Of a stretch of DNA of 64,000 bases, positions 22,041-36,600 are shown in pieces (within the stretch, counting starts at the first letter, position 1; every line of letters begins with the position of its first letter). The notes under the pieces were generated by a model. It was not told the DNA's origin. It did not search any database and worked only from the letters and a program-made list of their open reading frames with translations. This DNA comes from Mesocentrotus franciscanus. Its lineage: Eukaryota; Echinodermata; Echinoidea; Camarodonta; Strongylocentrotidae. The translations under genes were made by a program, and so were the position numbers. Location of the stretch: NCBI GenBank assembly GCA_037976565.1, contig CP137667.1:26738277-26802276 (forward strand), read 5' to 3'.

Positions 22041-23875
22041 TTCTACAAGAATTCTAAAAAACGAAAGAGATGCAGTGAATTATATCTCTGTATTTAGGAA
22101 AGAGGCAGAAATAGAGACAAATACAACTATTAAACAAAAAAATAATAATGAACGGACGTGTTAAAAACACACATTATCATAGCTCATATTTTCATTAGTA
22201 TTATTATTACCATCATTAATGTATTGTAGAAAACGTACTTCACAGAAGAGAGTATATGTAGACAGATTTAGAGATAGATATCTTACGAACACAGTTTTTG
22301 CATTATTGCATATAAAGTAACAGTCAATCTACTAGCCATCAATTGTAAACAGACACACATTGATGATGAAATAATCATTAATTATTATTAAGTATAGATT
22401 TTCATGCAGCCCCATTTGTTTTCAATACCTAAATCATAGTGTAAGAAGCACATCTTATTCATATAAAATTGTTTTTAACTTATATAAACAATTTCTCGTT
22501 TATATTTTCGTCTTTGTTCCTACTCTTCTGTAATTCTCAACATCTCATTCTTATTTCAATGATTTATAAAAAGGTAACTCAATGAAGTGTGAAGGTCTTT
22601 TGTGTATTGGGCGATAATGGGAAGATGAATTGTAAAAGAAGAGGTATTAACAAAATACCAAGAGAAAAAAGTCCATGGGAAGGAAACCAAAAGAGACAAG
22701 TACACAATCCTAAGGCATTTTTTGCAAGTAATTCTAATACCTTCTTTTCATAGTATTGTCTTGTTTCAGTTTGTCCAATATTAACTTACATTCATTCGAA
22801 AAATATTTAAAAAAAAATAATAAAAAAAATTATGAATAAATGTAACGTCTCCGGTAGAACTTTATAAAAACGTACCATGACCAATTAAAATGCTACGACA
22901 TATCTGACGTCAGCATGGAAATATGTTCATTGCACCTAAGTAAATGGTCTCAGCTCTTTTTGGCCTTGTCCAGCCTTCTGTGATTTCGGATGAAGGGGAC
23001 CGAGATAAACCTTAAAGATCTCGAAAGCTCTCTTGTACTGGTAGAGGGAATACTTGTACAGTTTAACATTGAAGAAGTAGGCTGCGAGATTGATTCTGGA
23101 TAATCAGAGCAATAATACTAGTAGCAAAAAATCAAAGAGATGCATTGAATTATATCCATCTATTTAGGAAAGATGCAGACATAGAGACAAATACAACTAT
23201 TGTTTGTGTTCCTTTGTGCCTTGTACATATTATTAATAATGAACTGACTTGTTTTACAAACATTATCATAGCTCATATTTTCATTAGTATTATTATTACC
23301 ATCATTAATGTATTGTAGAAAACGTACTTCACAGAACAGAGTATAATGTAGAGAGATTTAGAGATAGATATCTTACGAACACAGTTTTTACATTCTTGCA
23401 TATAAAGTAACAGTCAATCTACTAGTCATCAATTGTAAACAGACACTTATTGATGATGAAATAATCATTAATTACTATTAAGTATCAATTTTCATGCATC
23501 CCCATTCGTTTTCAATACTTATAATCATAGTGTAAGAAGCACATCTTATTCATATAAAATTGTTTTTATCTTATATAAACAATTTCTCGTTTATAGTTTT
23601 GTCTTTGTTCCTACTCTCCTGCAATTCTCAACAATATCTCATTCTTATTTCAACCATTTATGTCAGCATGGAAAGATGTTCATTGCACCAAAGCGAATGG
23701 CCTCAGCTCTTTTTGGCCTTGTCGAGCCTCCTGTGATTTCGGATGAAGGGGACCGAGATAAACCTTGAAGATCTCGAAAGCTCTATTGTACTGGTAGAGG
23801 GAATGCTTGTACAGCTTAGCATTGAAGAAGTAGGCTGCGAGGTTGATTCTGGATAATCAAAGCAATAAAACAAGT
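22041..23875. repeat. Tandem duplication of the 3' end of the NACHT-TPR gene
   Basis: Non-coding segment 22041-22565 is repeated at about 23127-23655, and the following terminal-exon segment 22915-23110 is repeated at about 23662-23875, at high identity. The offset is about 1,086 bp for the first part and 753 bp for the exon part. The copies therefore differ by about 330 bp present only in the first copy (about 22566-22900). Confidence 0.9.
22936..23095 (-). CDS. Duplicated alternative terminal TPR exon of the NACHT gene
   Basis: A second, distal version of the last exon (23680-23848). It keeps the acceptor ATTATCCAG and the same entry phase and encodes INLAAYFFNVKLYKYSLYQY, continuing through FEIFKVYLGPLHPKSQ to ELRPFT-stop. 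Against exon 30 it has several substitutions (for example N-A-K to N-V-K, K-H-S to K-Y-S) and a stop (TAG, 22936-22938) three codons earlier. Splicing exon 29 to this copy instead of exon 30 would swap the last TPR half and the C-terminal tail. It may be a used alternative end or a relic. Its open frame and intact splice site favour recent origin or selection. Confidence 0.65.
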
Positions 23876-26565
23876 AGAACAATATCAATGAGAGAGAGAG
23901 AGAACAAGGGGTAGAGTAAATACTTGTACAGCTTATTATTGAAGAATTATTACTAGATTGATTCTGAAAATGAAGTAGGACGATACACAAATATAACTTT
24001 TTGTTTTTGATCAGACAATCTGAGAGAGGGGAAGACAAGATAGGATATGTGTGTTTGTGTTTGTAAGTGTGTGTGTGTCTGTGTGCGTGTGTTTGTGTGT
24101 AAATGCGTGTCAGAAATAAACAGAGAGGGATATGTAGAAAGGGATCAAGTCGAGAGATTAATGGGTATGTGAATCTGAGATTTACAGCGAGTCTAAACAA
24201 AGGTGGACTGCTTGCAAAGTCTCAAAAATGTATATCTCAAAAGCATCAGATTGTTTGGTGTGAATTGAAAGATGATATCCTCTGCTATCCATAGGAATAA
24301 AAGTTTCCTGAAATTATTTTAATATCCATCTTTTGGGTTACCTTTCCCAGCTTCCAACTTCATTTTTTTAATGAAGTGTAGATAAATGAAAGGAGAAGTA
24401 GACAGATTGCCGTATGATGAAATAAATACAAAATTTCCGTTACATAGCACTGAAAGATATATAGACAAATAATTATGTGGATTATGTAGCCAAGTATGGG
24501 AAATGCTGTACATTTCAATAATTTCACTCATATAGTGCTCTTACAACTTGAATTTGTGTTATTAAACAGCACTACAGATTAGTAAGAGAGAAAGAGAGGG
24601 AGAGGAAATGGCATGGTTAAATCGAATGAAAATTTAAAGAAAACAAAAGCGAAAAAGGCTGTATCATTGTTTTACTTGCTTTCATCTTTCAGATCTATCT
24701 CTAATGTATACTTTCAAAAATGCCTTTACGAATGCTAAATACCTGACAGATGCGACGTCGACATGTTCCGGTCCATATGCATCAATGAGTATCGCCAATG
24801 CCTCAACGAAGAATGGTAGGGCATCCTCTATAGTTGGATCCAGCTCCATCAGAGTCAAGCCAATGTTATTCAAGATGATCGCCACTCTTGGTTTCCCCAG
24901 CCCCGCAGTGCGTTGAGTCTCTATAATGTCGAGAATATGGTATTGCAAGGCCTCTGTTGCTCTGCCTTGCTTCTGATATAACTCTCCAATCTAGTAAGGT
25001 TCAATCCAAAAATAGAAATATAATTAAGAAGGCGTCTTTTACTCAAGTATTAATACTTTAAAATATATTTTCATAAAATATGTTTTATTAACAGGGCCGC
25101 ATGTTAAAGAGAAGGTTGAGTTCTGGGAAGAGGCGAAAATTATTTGTGAGCGTTATCATTGTATTATGCAAGTGTGAAAGAACATCAGAGAAAAATGTTC
25201 CTTGAAAAGCATGGCTCTTCAAATGCCTTAATATTCTAAATATGGCATGTAAAATCATCAAAATCGGGCCGGATTTTTATGCCACATGTTCGTGTAGTCC
25301 CATAAATATCTTTCTGTGTCCAGTGCTTTTAACTTTACCAAGACTGGGCATAATTTCTTATAATTGTGATGATTCCAGAACCTTGCCGTACACACCAATA
25401 CTTATATGCTAGATGATCAACCTTTTCTGATCGATTTCACAACATTTCTTTCCCAATGCAATCCCATGACCAGAACCCAACTTTACCTTTAACTTTTGTA
25501 TTAGTGAAACTTAATTGTCATAATGATCTAAAATTGTGCGGAACAGTTATTAAAGGTACTATATGTCCCATTTGCAGGCCCCAAAAATAAAAAGGTTAAA
25601 TTCCAACGGCATTTGAAAGACAATACTAATTTAGAACTTCCCTGAAAAAGGGAGGCTTGAAAATGTCTTTAAGTGGGAAAATAACGACTATTAGTTGTCG
25701 AATCGACTTAGGAGCTATAGAGCCAGTAAGTAATAGTCTGATTTTTCAGACCATTGTACCGAATGGTCGTACGTTTAATTTTGGCCATTACAAGAAGTGG
25801 GTTATTGATGTAGACAAATGCTCATGTACCCTTTACAGCTCATTTTATGTATGTTATTACCAAAGATGAAAAAAAGCCAGTCAGTCACTCAATAGTGTCT
25901 GACAGTGAAGTCTAGCAAGTAAACGGGTTTCCTTGCATAATTTGAATATTAGGACACTGCTAATGTTTAAATTTCACAGATAGGACATACATGACATATT
26001 CATAATTCCTGCAAAGTTCTACAGAATTTGATGTTGGCTGCAAAAGGGACATAGTATCTTTAAGGTTCGTTGATGCCATGGTAAAACCCCTGTTTCGTTC
26101 CAGTTACATACATATATCAGACATTGTTTATGAAACCCCAGCTTTTGTTTCTTCTCCGATTCAAGTGATTTTTATCGCATTCCCTGACTTTTCACCAAAA
26201 AAACAAAAAAACAAAATTTTTAAATCCAGGTTTTTTCCCTTCTGATTTCCAAGATATCTGGAACATTGGGACACTCTGGACATATTTGTGATAGTACTGC
26301 CTACATGACTCAAAACTTGTTACGGAGTTATGATGGGTTACCAGTCCATTCAGGGTTGCAACATAGTGATGATTCACCGGTACAACCTGGTTGCACATCT
26401 CAAGGGCCTTAAGGAAGAACCGGTGAGCTTCAAAGGGTTGAGAGGTCACACCATACACTTGGCTGGAAGAAAAAAAACAGAGAACGAAAGAGAGAGAGAG
26501 AGAAAGAGACAAAGAGGAGAGATAAAGAGAGAGACAGACAGACAGACAGAAAGAGAGAGAGATAC

Positions 26566-26599
<34 letters not shown>

Positions 26600-27632
26600 A
26601 GGCAGACAGAAAGATAGAGAGAGAGAAATAGACAGAAAGAGAGAGAGAGATGAAAGTGACCGTCAAAGAGTTATTTTGGGAAAAGAAAAGATGAAGAGTT
26701 GGAGTCATCAGCAAAGATGAATACCCTAATAATAAAAAATAATAAAAAATAAAATAAAATAATAATAGTGATAATTAAGTATGTTTTTATATAGCGCATA
26801 ATAGTCATGAAGTCTCTAGGCGTTTTCCATAGTACGGTAAAATATTGATAGTTTTAATATAACATTAGCCAATTGGTACATTCCCAGGATTGACAAGAGC
26901 GCTGATTGGTAAAAACAAAGGTAACCCAGTGTATTGTGAATGTTTTTTTTTAATATATCACCTATTTCCTTCTAGATAAAACCTTGAACTAAGCATATTA
27001 TTACATGGCATATTTTAAAACATCTTGTTAAAAATTTCAAAGCATAAGGAATGAATTTGTTGAAAATTGCTCTCAGCAAACGATGTGGCACATAGAAGGT
27101 TAGAGGATCCATTGCAGGTAGCTCTGGACCATTTTAAACGATCAAAGAGACTGGTTTCAATTACAGTAAGAAGACTTGAGTCGGCCTTACAAATAGCGAC
27201 AAGCTCTAACGTACAAGGAGACCCTTATTCTGGAAAGTCGCCTAACCTTATTAGGTTTAGTTTCAGGTTTAGCCCCCACTATCAACAAAAAATGTTCATT
27301 GTGAAATTGACTTAAATTTCGTTCCTGACCAGATTTTCATTTATTTATATCGTTTCATAGTTACAATAATGTTATGTAGATTTATGGGATTAACACTTGG
27401 CGATCAATAAATATGTGGACTAAGTTAAGTCAATGTTAACGCGGTCCGCTTTCAATAATATTTTGCAAAAGGCTTAATCCTCTTACCCGAGACCAGTAAG
27501 CGCCCTGATCATCTGGAGGCGCTGGTCAACCGAGTCAGGGTGGGACAACCTTGTGAGGGCGTCCTCGAAGTATGCAACGGCGGCAATGTAGTCTGCTAAC
27601 TTGTGACACACGATACCCAACTCAAGCAAGTT
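23680..27632 (-). CDS. Exons 27-30: C-terminal TPR repeats
   Basis: Exons 27632-27487, 26462-26342, 24990-24743 and 23848-23680 (residues about 1643-1870, stop TGA at 23680-23682). TPR-like helices: NLLELGIVCHKLADYIAAVA YFEDAL; FEAHRFFLKALEMCNQVVPV; across the exon 28/29 junction LNGL-IGELYQKQGRATEAL; AIILNNIGLTLMELDPTIED with AYGPEHVDVAS; and finally INLAAYFFNAKLYKHSLYQY followed by FEIFKVYLGPLHPKSQ. The 'GPxHPxV/S' motifs are typical of kinesin-light-chain/nephrocystin-type TPRs. The final exon has a tandem duplicate at 22936-23095. TPRs of STAND proteins usually act as the ligand- or partner-binding superstructure. Confidence 0.87.
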
Positions 27633-30600
27633 CTGAAATGAACGATAGTTTAAATGTTCTGAAAGAGAGGTATGTTTACCTAAATATATTTGCATTGTTC
27701 CATTAATGTTTTGAACAGCTGACATTAAGCTAAGAAGGAAAACGTGATGTAATGAAGGAAAACAAAAATCTATGACAAGGTAGCGACCCGAGTTTGCCTA
27801 AAGTAGTAGTGTTTTACTTTTTGAAGATGTGCTCATATGACCTATTATGTAACAGATCACCCTGTACTTTACTATCATTTACTAATAATTGTCTGTGGTA
27901 CACTGTGGATCACATGAAAGACAAAATAATTTCATACTCCTACAATAAACAATGATGACATCATTGGAATCTACGCCTATTGTATATAACATGATTCATT
28001 GCCGCAACAGGTTACATAATATGATGCAATTAAATTATTAAGCAATGAATATGCGTAGTTTTTTGAGGTAGGGATGCTGACTTGAAATACATGGCATTTT
28101 GTTCATTGATTTACTTCCTTTGATGCAAAATCCGAATATTTCCATTTAAATATACTCACCTCAATGACGTCACGATGTCTACTTGTCCTCCTGGTCTCAT
28201 ATCTCACGTGATGTGTCACATGACACACGTCATTTCTAGCATGAAGGTCCTCCAATGTACTCAAAAGTCTTTCATTCAATTGCCTGCATGTAGATACAAG
28301 CACATTGATGACGAAGCAATGGATGAAATTCGAAAAGGTTAGGCCTATTAAATCTTTTAGATCATTATTTGGTGACCCGACATTGCCTCCTCCGACAGTA
28401 CGTATTGGTCCGGGCATTATTTCATCAAAGGTACAGGGTTAAGATTAAAATGTCGCAATTGGGTTTAAGGTTAGCTTTACGGTAGGTGTTAGGTATAGAG
28501 TTGCGTCCAGGGTTGAAGTCAAGAATTCGGTTAGAGTAGGAAATTGAAGCGGAGCAATTGTCGCAGGAGCAAGTGTCATACAACCCTTGCAAAGTCAGCT
28601 CGGTAAACGCACAAGTACAAAACAAACTGCTAAATAATTCTAAAATTCTTATTTCGACATGTTTTCAAGAGTATTTTCGATTTTCGTCTAGTTCTCCTTA
28701 CACTTTGGATATTTCTTTTGGAATGTTATGACCAAAAAAGTTGTTATGCAATCAAATTAATACTGTTCATACCTGGCAATTTTGAGGATACCCAGCTCTG
28801 TGAAGAAGTCTGTGAGACAAGCTAGAAGGGATTCTTTCTCCTCCACTTCCTTGAAAGCATTAGAGTGGTTGACGTATTCCAAGTATGCCTGTCCTGCTTG
28901 CTCAAAGCCGCCAAGCTAGATAGAAAAGTGTAAGTGTGATGATAAAACTTAATTGTCAGGGCTCACAAGGCATCAAGCTCCACTTATCTTGAAGCCCTGG
29001 CCAGTTCTGTTTCAAATAAGTTTATACACCTCCATCTATGTTTTGATGTATACTAATTTTATCATGTATTCAGAACTGAAAAAAAAATGAATGAAAATGA
29101 CAATAATACCAATAATAATAATAAATTGGTGCATGATTCGCTTTCTCACAGCCATATGAACATAATAGATTTAATTTAATGTCCATTTAATTTCCATATA
29201 GATCGTCATACACATACAAACGTTTAACACATTATAATCATAACACATATAATCATACAAAGAAAAAAAAGAGGTCGTCATAAACACAGATTGAGCCAAG
29301 GTCCTCATCATGCATAAAATGCTCATACGATGAATATACACGTGTAATCAATGCATAGTGGAGATCGGAAGCAAGCTTCTTAATTATGTCGTGTAGTTTA
29401 TACAGCTTATATCCGATAATGAGTCCACGTGCTTATATGGTAAGTTGTTGATGCAAGCAAATGAAGAAGAGAATACTCATGATTTTAAATCCAACAATTT
29501 GTATTAGGTTACAATTTGTTGACGTTACTTCACGTCTTTCCAGTCTTTCTCAAGCGAATGGACCAACAAATTAGAATAATAATCTATGTAGTGTTTTCAA
29601 AGCAATGCGCAAATAATGTGTTGGCCTGTGGTTGTGTGGTTGTGTGAGTGTATATGTCTGTATATAGTGAAAGAGAACATACCCATAAGTAAACAAATTC
29701 TCAGAAAGGGAAAAGCTTTACTCTGCAAATTCTATCGCATAAAGTTACAGGAGAGTGTATTTGTCTTAGGAATCTCCATTTATTCTGATCTTCATTATGT
29801 TATGAGAATCTCCAATAAGGCAGTATTTGAACCCTAATACGGCCGGGGGCATTATGGCCCCCAAGATCTCGGCCGTGAAACGGCCGATCGCCACGAAAAT
29901 GTGCATGCATGTCAAGTGAAGTGTATAGAATACTACAGCAAATTCAATTTTTTGAAACAAATTACTCATTTGCATATTTATGGTAAATTATGCAAATAAG
30001 GTCCAAAATTCATATTTTAACCATAAATCATATATTCTTCATATTTAAGCTTTCTTTTCCACTACATATATTTGTTAGACCATTTGGAATAGTAATACGA
30101 CAAAAAGATTTGGAAGAGCCAGGTTATTCCTTATATCTTGTTTTGATAATTTCTTATGTATTTCCTTGTTTTTGTTGTTTTATTTCATTTCGAACTAATA
30201 TTCAACTATTTTGCTCCCTAAAACAAACACCTAAACTTTAAACAAGACCAAATAACGAATGTTTTATCTCTTTTTAGGAAAAATGATATTTCCATATGTT
30301 TTGTACACAAATCACGAAAATGCGCGATTTTCGGGCCGACATGTAAAGACAAAAGGTCACGTGACTTTGTAACGGTAGGTCCGATTTTCAAAAAAATTGT
30401 TTTAAAAGATGCGCAAGACTCGAAAGAATAAAGTCATGAAGCGGCGGGGCGTCATCCATATGCGTTCCCGAACACTCAGAAAATCGCGGAGGGGGGGGGG
30501 CATTTTAGAAATTTTAGAAGTCTCCTCGAGACTATGCCCATTATATTGTTGATTATTCTCTCATGCACAAACACTAACAAACACCCACAGCACCGAAACA

Positions 30601-33600
30601 TCCATCCACATTTTTTTATATTGGTTCTTTTCACAGCGCTCACATGATGTCTAATAATCATTTCATGGTTTTTAGATCATATGGATAGTAGATAGAATTA
30701 GACAAACTGGAAATTAGACCGACTGAATAAGACTAAATGAGTAATAGACCAAATGGATAGTAGACTTATTGGAGATTTAGACCAAATGGAAATAAACGAC
30801 CCTAAAGCTATGGTCACAAACCCAAAAAGTAGCCTGCTCGCCGGCGAGGCGGCGAGTTTTAAGCCAATTTCGCCCGGGTACCGCTTGTTTTTAAGGGCAT
30901 CGCTCGGTCGCCGCTAAAGTTTTAGCGCGGAGTTAAAAGCTGCTAGGTCAAAGGCTGCCGAGCGGTTGCCTTCTGTTCGCCGCAAGGAGATCAGTCGGTC
31001 ACTGCCGGGACGCCGCGGGGAGAAGCTCCCCGATTTCGCCAAATTTTGACCTAAAATCGACCAGCGACCGACGGGAAATCGACAGGGCACCGCCCAGGCA
31101 TCGCTTGGGCTCTACAACCTGCTTGACTTCTCCAATTTCTGTAAAATCAGCCAGTGGCCGGTGGGAGACCGCCTGGGAATCGGTGGGTCATTAGTCGGTC
31201 ACTGCCGGTACGCGATCTACAGCCTGCTCGACTTCTCCAAAAGTCGTTGGGCGATGCCTAAATTTCAGCGGTTACCGAGCAGGCTTCAAATCGGTCGGTC
31301 ACCGCTCTGAGTTGTGACCATAGCTTAAGACAAACATACCATTCTCCATGCTTGGATGAGCCGCACCTTGCCCTCTGATGCCTTCATGAGAAGTTGGAAG
31401 GCCTTGGGGATCATTACCACCGCCTTGAGTCGTGAGAGGTCACTCAGCTCCATGAGAAGGGTTGGTAACTCCTCCACCTGTAAGGGATTGGAAGTCGTCT
31501 CATGTTTAGTATTCAGTTAAAGGCTATGCAATTTCATTATCGAACACTGACATAGCCTCCCAAAAATAAATGTCTATTAAGAAAAATATTATTTAATTTT
31601 GTTCATGGAGGGTAATCAGTTAGTAAGTTTTAATCTTTTGTTTAGTCTTTTCCCCGTAATTCTCTTGTTATCAATTCATGCCTTTTTTTATATACACCTT
31701 TTTGTAAATCCCCATCATATATGTCTTTAATAAAGGGATTGGGTAACTTTGTCTCAGATTCTGAAACAAAATTCTGGATTTAGCTCTTGCTGCAATGATA
31801 ATTATAAACCTTTAGGTCAGTCAGGAACCCCATGACTTTTACAAGCCGATCGCCTGTCTGATTATCAAGATATTTATGATGGGAAATCGAAATTTAAAAA
31901 TTCGTTTTCCTAACGGTTTAGATTACACTACAGTCTATTGGGCAAAATGAGTATGGTAAAACCGGTCACTCAAAGATTTTTACTTTTTTGAGGCATTTCA
32001 GGATCATTTTGAAGCGCAAATTTGTTAGGGCTTCAATATTACACCATATCACAGACACACTGATAACACGTAGGGCCATGCATCTCAGGTTTAACATTGT
32101 CAAACGATGCCTTTAATATCTGTCAGCAATTTAAAGAGGTAAAAAAAAAGGATGTTATGATGAAATGGTCAGCTCTGACCTCTGTCTGCAAATTTGACCT
32201 GACAACCTACTGAAACCCTACACTGTCAAGTGCTTTGATGATAGCAATGATGGCCATGTGAATTACAGGTAGATGTACAACAATTAATTCCCTTTCATGA
32301 TGAACTAATACATCATAAATTAGTTATACATACATATCTTTCGTTGATGTCCTGTTTCTCAAAGAACTCGGCTAGTTTGAGGAAGCCTCGTCTCTTATCT
32401 GCTTGGATCGAGACGTACTTGCGCTCTACGGCCTGGCGTAGATGATCGTGAAAGAAGTTGACGATGCCGTTCCGATTGACGAGGTTTTCTTCGAGGGAGA
32501 GGTAGAACGGCGACCAAACACGGGATGGAACCTGCAGCAAAAAGAAACATAGAGAGAAAAAGTTAAAACAACTTCTAGATTTAGTTCTGATTTTCCATCC
32601 GTCCTAGTTCAGATCATGCCAGACAATGTTCCCCAAAAGAGTTTGAAACAGTTATTGACAAACTTATTACCTGACACAAAACTAGTTTTTCCCAATCAAT
32701 TTTCCTCCGGCATCTCTTTATATTTTTGTGCACATAGAAATGTATCAAATGCCAAACAAGAAAACCAACCGTTGGTTCTTTCTGGGATTTCTCACCTGCA
32801 GAAATGATATAAGTTCCTGTTCACTCATTCCCCTGCTACTACACCAGATAGCGCAAGTTGTATCACGAACCAGGTTAGGTCTATGATAAGGAAATATTAA
32901 CGAAAGCAGCCGTATGCAAGTTAATGATGTGTAAAAGCATGACATCTGTAAAGTGAAGGATCTTGCATAAAATCATACTCAAACCATCAGGGCCCATATT
33001 CATAAAATATCACTAAGCCTAGTTGTCAACTAAATATGTACTGTAGCCTATGTAATAACTTGAAAACTAGCTTTTCTAGTGAATAATCACAGTATTAGTT
33101 ACAATGTCATTCATAGTAGCTTGTAAAATATTCACGCCATTATTGAATCTCAAGCTCATTACAGCGTTCAGGAAAACCACGTACAAATCTAAACATATAC
33201 GAAAACAGAAATTTACAAACCTGGGTAGTAGCTAGTATTAGATATCTCTGCAACGAACCGCGGAGGCTTTATGCAATTTTTATACTGGAAAATGAAGTTG
33301 TTGATCAAAAATATTTAAAAAAAAAACATAAAGGGAACAATGACAGCCCCATTTTAATACCTTCCGTGTTCTCCGCGTTCGAAGTCGGACTCCAGTCGCT
33401 CTAAGACCTTGACAAAAAGTTGTCCCGGATCCCGAGCTTCTAAGTAGGTCTTGATGGCTGCTGTGAGCTCGTAGAATGATCCATACACACGCACCTAGGA
33501 CAAACACAAGTAGAAAACAAAATATCATGAAAATAGTTCAGATACTAATACTATTTGTTGGATTTACATTCCCCCTCCCCCTTTATCGAATTTTGGAACG

Positions 33601-36600
33601 TGCTACGGACTTTTCGACCTTCGCCACATGTACAGTGTCTATGAACGTAATGACTAACAAAATTGGTAGTCCACCGATTCACTGAGTGGAGAATGGCCAA
33701 TGAAGATTAATGTCTTTCAAAAGGACAACATTGTTGTGGCAGGGATTTGAACCCCGAGCATTGTAGTCCATAGTTCGGTTTAATAATTATCAACTCGACC
33801 AGGATATATCGATATATATATTTATCAACTATCAACAGAACCGACCTTATCCTGTTGATGTGGAACCCCTTTACCAATGGAGAAACTTATACAAATCTGC
33901 CATGAGAATTTACACTCCGTGTATATATTCCTGCCTTTCATAACATGTTAATTCTCTTTTTGTATTCTTGAATAATACCTTTTTTCTTGATACAGCTATA
34001 ATAGCTACAGTAACCTCCTGCCATAATGGCATTGATGGAACACAACTTTCATGCATGAAGCCAGAAAACAGGAGACTTAAACCGAAACTAAAGTCAATGT
34101 AATTGGATTAGCATGTGCACGCTCTCAAAATGTGACTTGCTGAAATATTTTCAGTGGAGTGGAGAGAGAGGGCACTGTTAAGTGCAGAACCGTAATTGAA
34201 ACCAGTGACTGGTATTAGTATGAATACTGTAAATGCTTTGATCGGTTAACTGTTTTTTTTTATTTTATTTTTTATAATAAATTGGAAACAGTCATTATAA
34301 ACTCACCTCATCTAACAAGGCCCGGAGGTAGAGAGCGTTAGATGTCTGCTTAGCGTTAACAATCATATCTGTTTGTTCAGCATTCAGGCTCTTTGAATAG
34401 AGCTCCATGTAGCATCGTATGATCTCCCCTTTCTCTGTCTGGTCTAATGGTTGAACGTGGAAGACTGGCCAGTTAAATGCCTTCACGGCATCCAATGTCT
34501 GTGGATGATAATGTTAGAGATAATGACTTGATTAATGACAACAGTAGCAGGGAGATGTATTTTGAACTACTTCTGAAGGCTCGTTTTTTAAAAGGCTTAC
34601 ATTCCTGAATGTTAATAATTCAAAAAATGCAATTTTCCCATACCAGGGGATTCATAAGTCCAAACAATAAAGATTGACAATTCCAAACATTTGGATATCC
34701 GAATTTTCATTATTCCGGGGGTTCGTTCAATTCAATTCAATTCAATTCAATTCAAGGTGTATTAAAAACATGTGTCGCAGCCCAATGGCTGAATTGGTCA
34801 TGTGTACAATTAAAAGACTCATTACATATTTCAAACATAAAATACAGTTACAATTGATTTGTCAATATTGAAATATATATAGTTAATGGTAATATTGCTC
34901 GGGCAGCAAAAATAAGAAAACAGAAGATAACATGGAGTCAGAAAAACGGAGAGGAGAAACGCATTAAGAAAAGAAGTAAAAGAGGAAGTTGTAAAAGTAC
35001 ATGTACATAAAAAAATATAAATTGCATATATGTACTTTTCAAGAGTCATTAAGACAATATACGAATATAAAAATAGAAATAAAAATATTCTTTTCATAAC
35101 ATTTTTGACGTTTGATATTGCAAGTATTTGTATTATTGCTTAGAAAAATGATATTAAAAAAATACAATGATGGCACTCTATCATTCTTTTCCTTTCAGAT
35201 ATAGAGTGGCTATTGAAGGGAAAGGGAACAGTATTTTTGTTATATTGGTTTGTTATTATCTTATGGAGAGTAAAATCAGGAAACTTCAACATTTATGAAA
35301 AGAGTATAATACAAATTTAAAAATATATATATTAATTCATCTATTTTGATTAATTGGGTTTGGCTTTATTGAGAAGATCGACAAAGTAAGGTAGGGGGCT
35401 ATTTCGGAAACGATTGGTTTTGCACTTGAACTGTTGATATCTAGAGGCATGGCGTAAGGAGATGGGTATGTTTTTCCGAAGAGGTAACCAGGTACTATAT
35501 GTTGGGTGTTTAGCTAACGATGTAGCAAAATCCAGACAAAGCTTTTCCCTTCTGGATTCAAGCGTTGAAAGGTCACATAATTGGCAAGCATTAGTATAAT
35601 TTGTGTATTGTGAATCCAACATGATTCTACATACTCTTTTTTGAACTTGCTCCAAGCTTCTTATTTGTTTCTGTGTAAGCCCACCACTAAAAACTGGGGT
35701 ACAGTATTCCATGACAGGACGAATGTAGCCCGTATATACCGTTATTCCAAAGGTCCGTTTATCGGAAAGTTCATAATTAAAATAATTTTATATATGATTT
35801 ATTATTATTCCGAAGGTTCGTTATTCCGATGGTCCATTATTCCGAAACTTGAATACTGTTCATACTTCTTTACGTTCGTAAGATAAAAACGGATCATAAT
35901 TCCAGAAATTAAATCGGTTTCATCATTCCAACGGATCATAATTTAAAAAAAAAAGTATTAGAGATAACTTTACATTTTTTGGAATTATGAGCAACATTAC
36001 ATGTTCGGAATAATAATAATAATAAATATAATATTGGGTTCTCGTAACACTCTAATCTGTCAGACTTTACACTCCTGGCGCTCCCGATTATTAACCTGGC
36101 TTTAGCACGGCTGCCATTACGGCGCTTTAGCATTTCAAGGAATTAATTCCTGCCAGGTACCCATTTACTTCACCTGAGTTGAGTGTGGGAAATATAGACC
36201 AAAGTCTTGCCAAAAGACATTAGTGCCGCGGCGGGACTCGAACCGCGGACCTTGTGATCATCAGTCCGGGGACGTATACACTCGACCACGACATCTCTTT
36301 GAACAATTCGGAAGGGAAACATTTAGCCATGAAGTAATGCACATGACAAAGCTGATTTCTGATATAAATACTGAACACAATATAATGAATAACACAATAC
36401 TAAACAGAAACAGGAGAAGAAAAGAGACGCTGTAAAAAGTAAACGAATAATTATTCTTTTGTAGTCGTAAAACCATAAACTTTATCAATTCCTTAAAATG
36501 CTAGAGCGCCGTAATGGCAGCCATGCTAAAGCCGGGGTAATAATATCCAAAGCTCTTTGGAAGCGCAGAGAGGCGTTATAATGTGATATGCGCTATACAA

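Noticed and set aside
26330..26714. Charged and Ser/Leu repeat frames on both strands
   Set aside because: They come from the GA/GACA/TA microsatellite beside exon 28. Only 26342-26462 on the minus strand is coding.
33715..33802. Possible tRNA gene on the minus strand
   Set aside because: It has A-box and B-box-like words, but the arms do not form a clean cloverleaf. A tRNA-derived SINE head fits better.
36228..36300. Possible tRNA gene on the minus strand
   Set aside because: Good A and B boxes, but it is continuous with a SINE body and A/T-rich tail.
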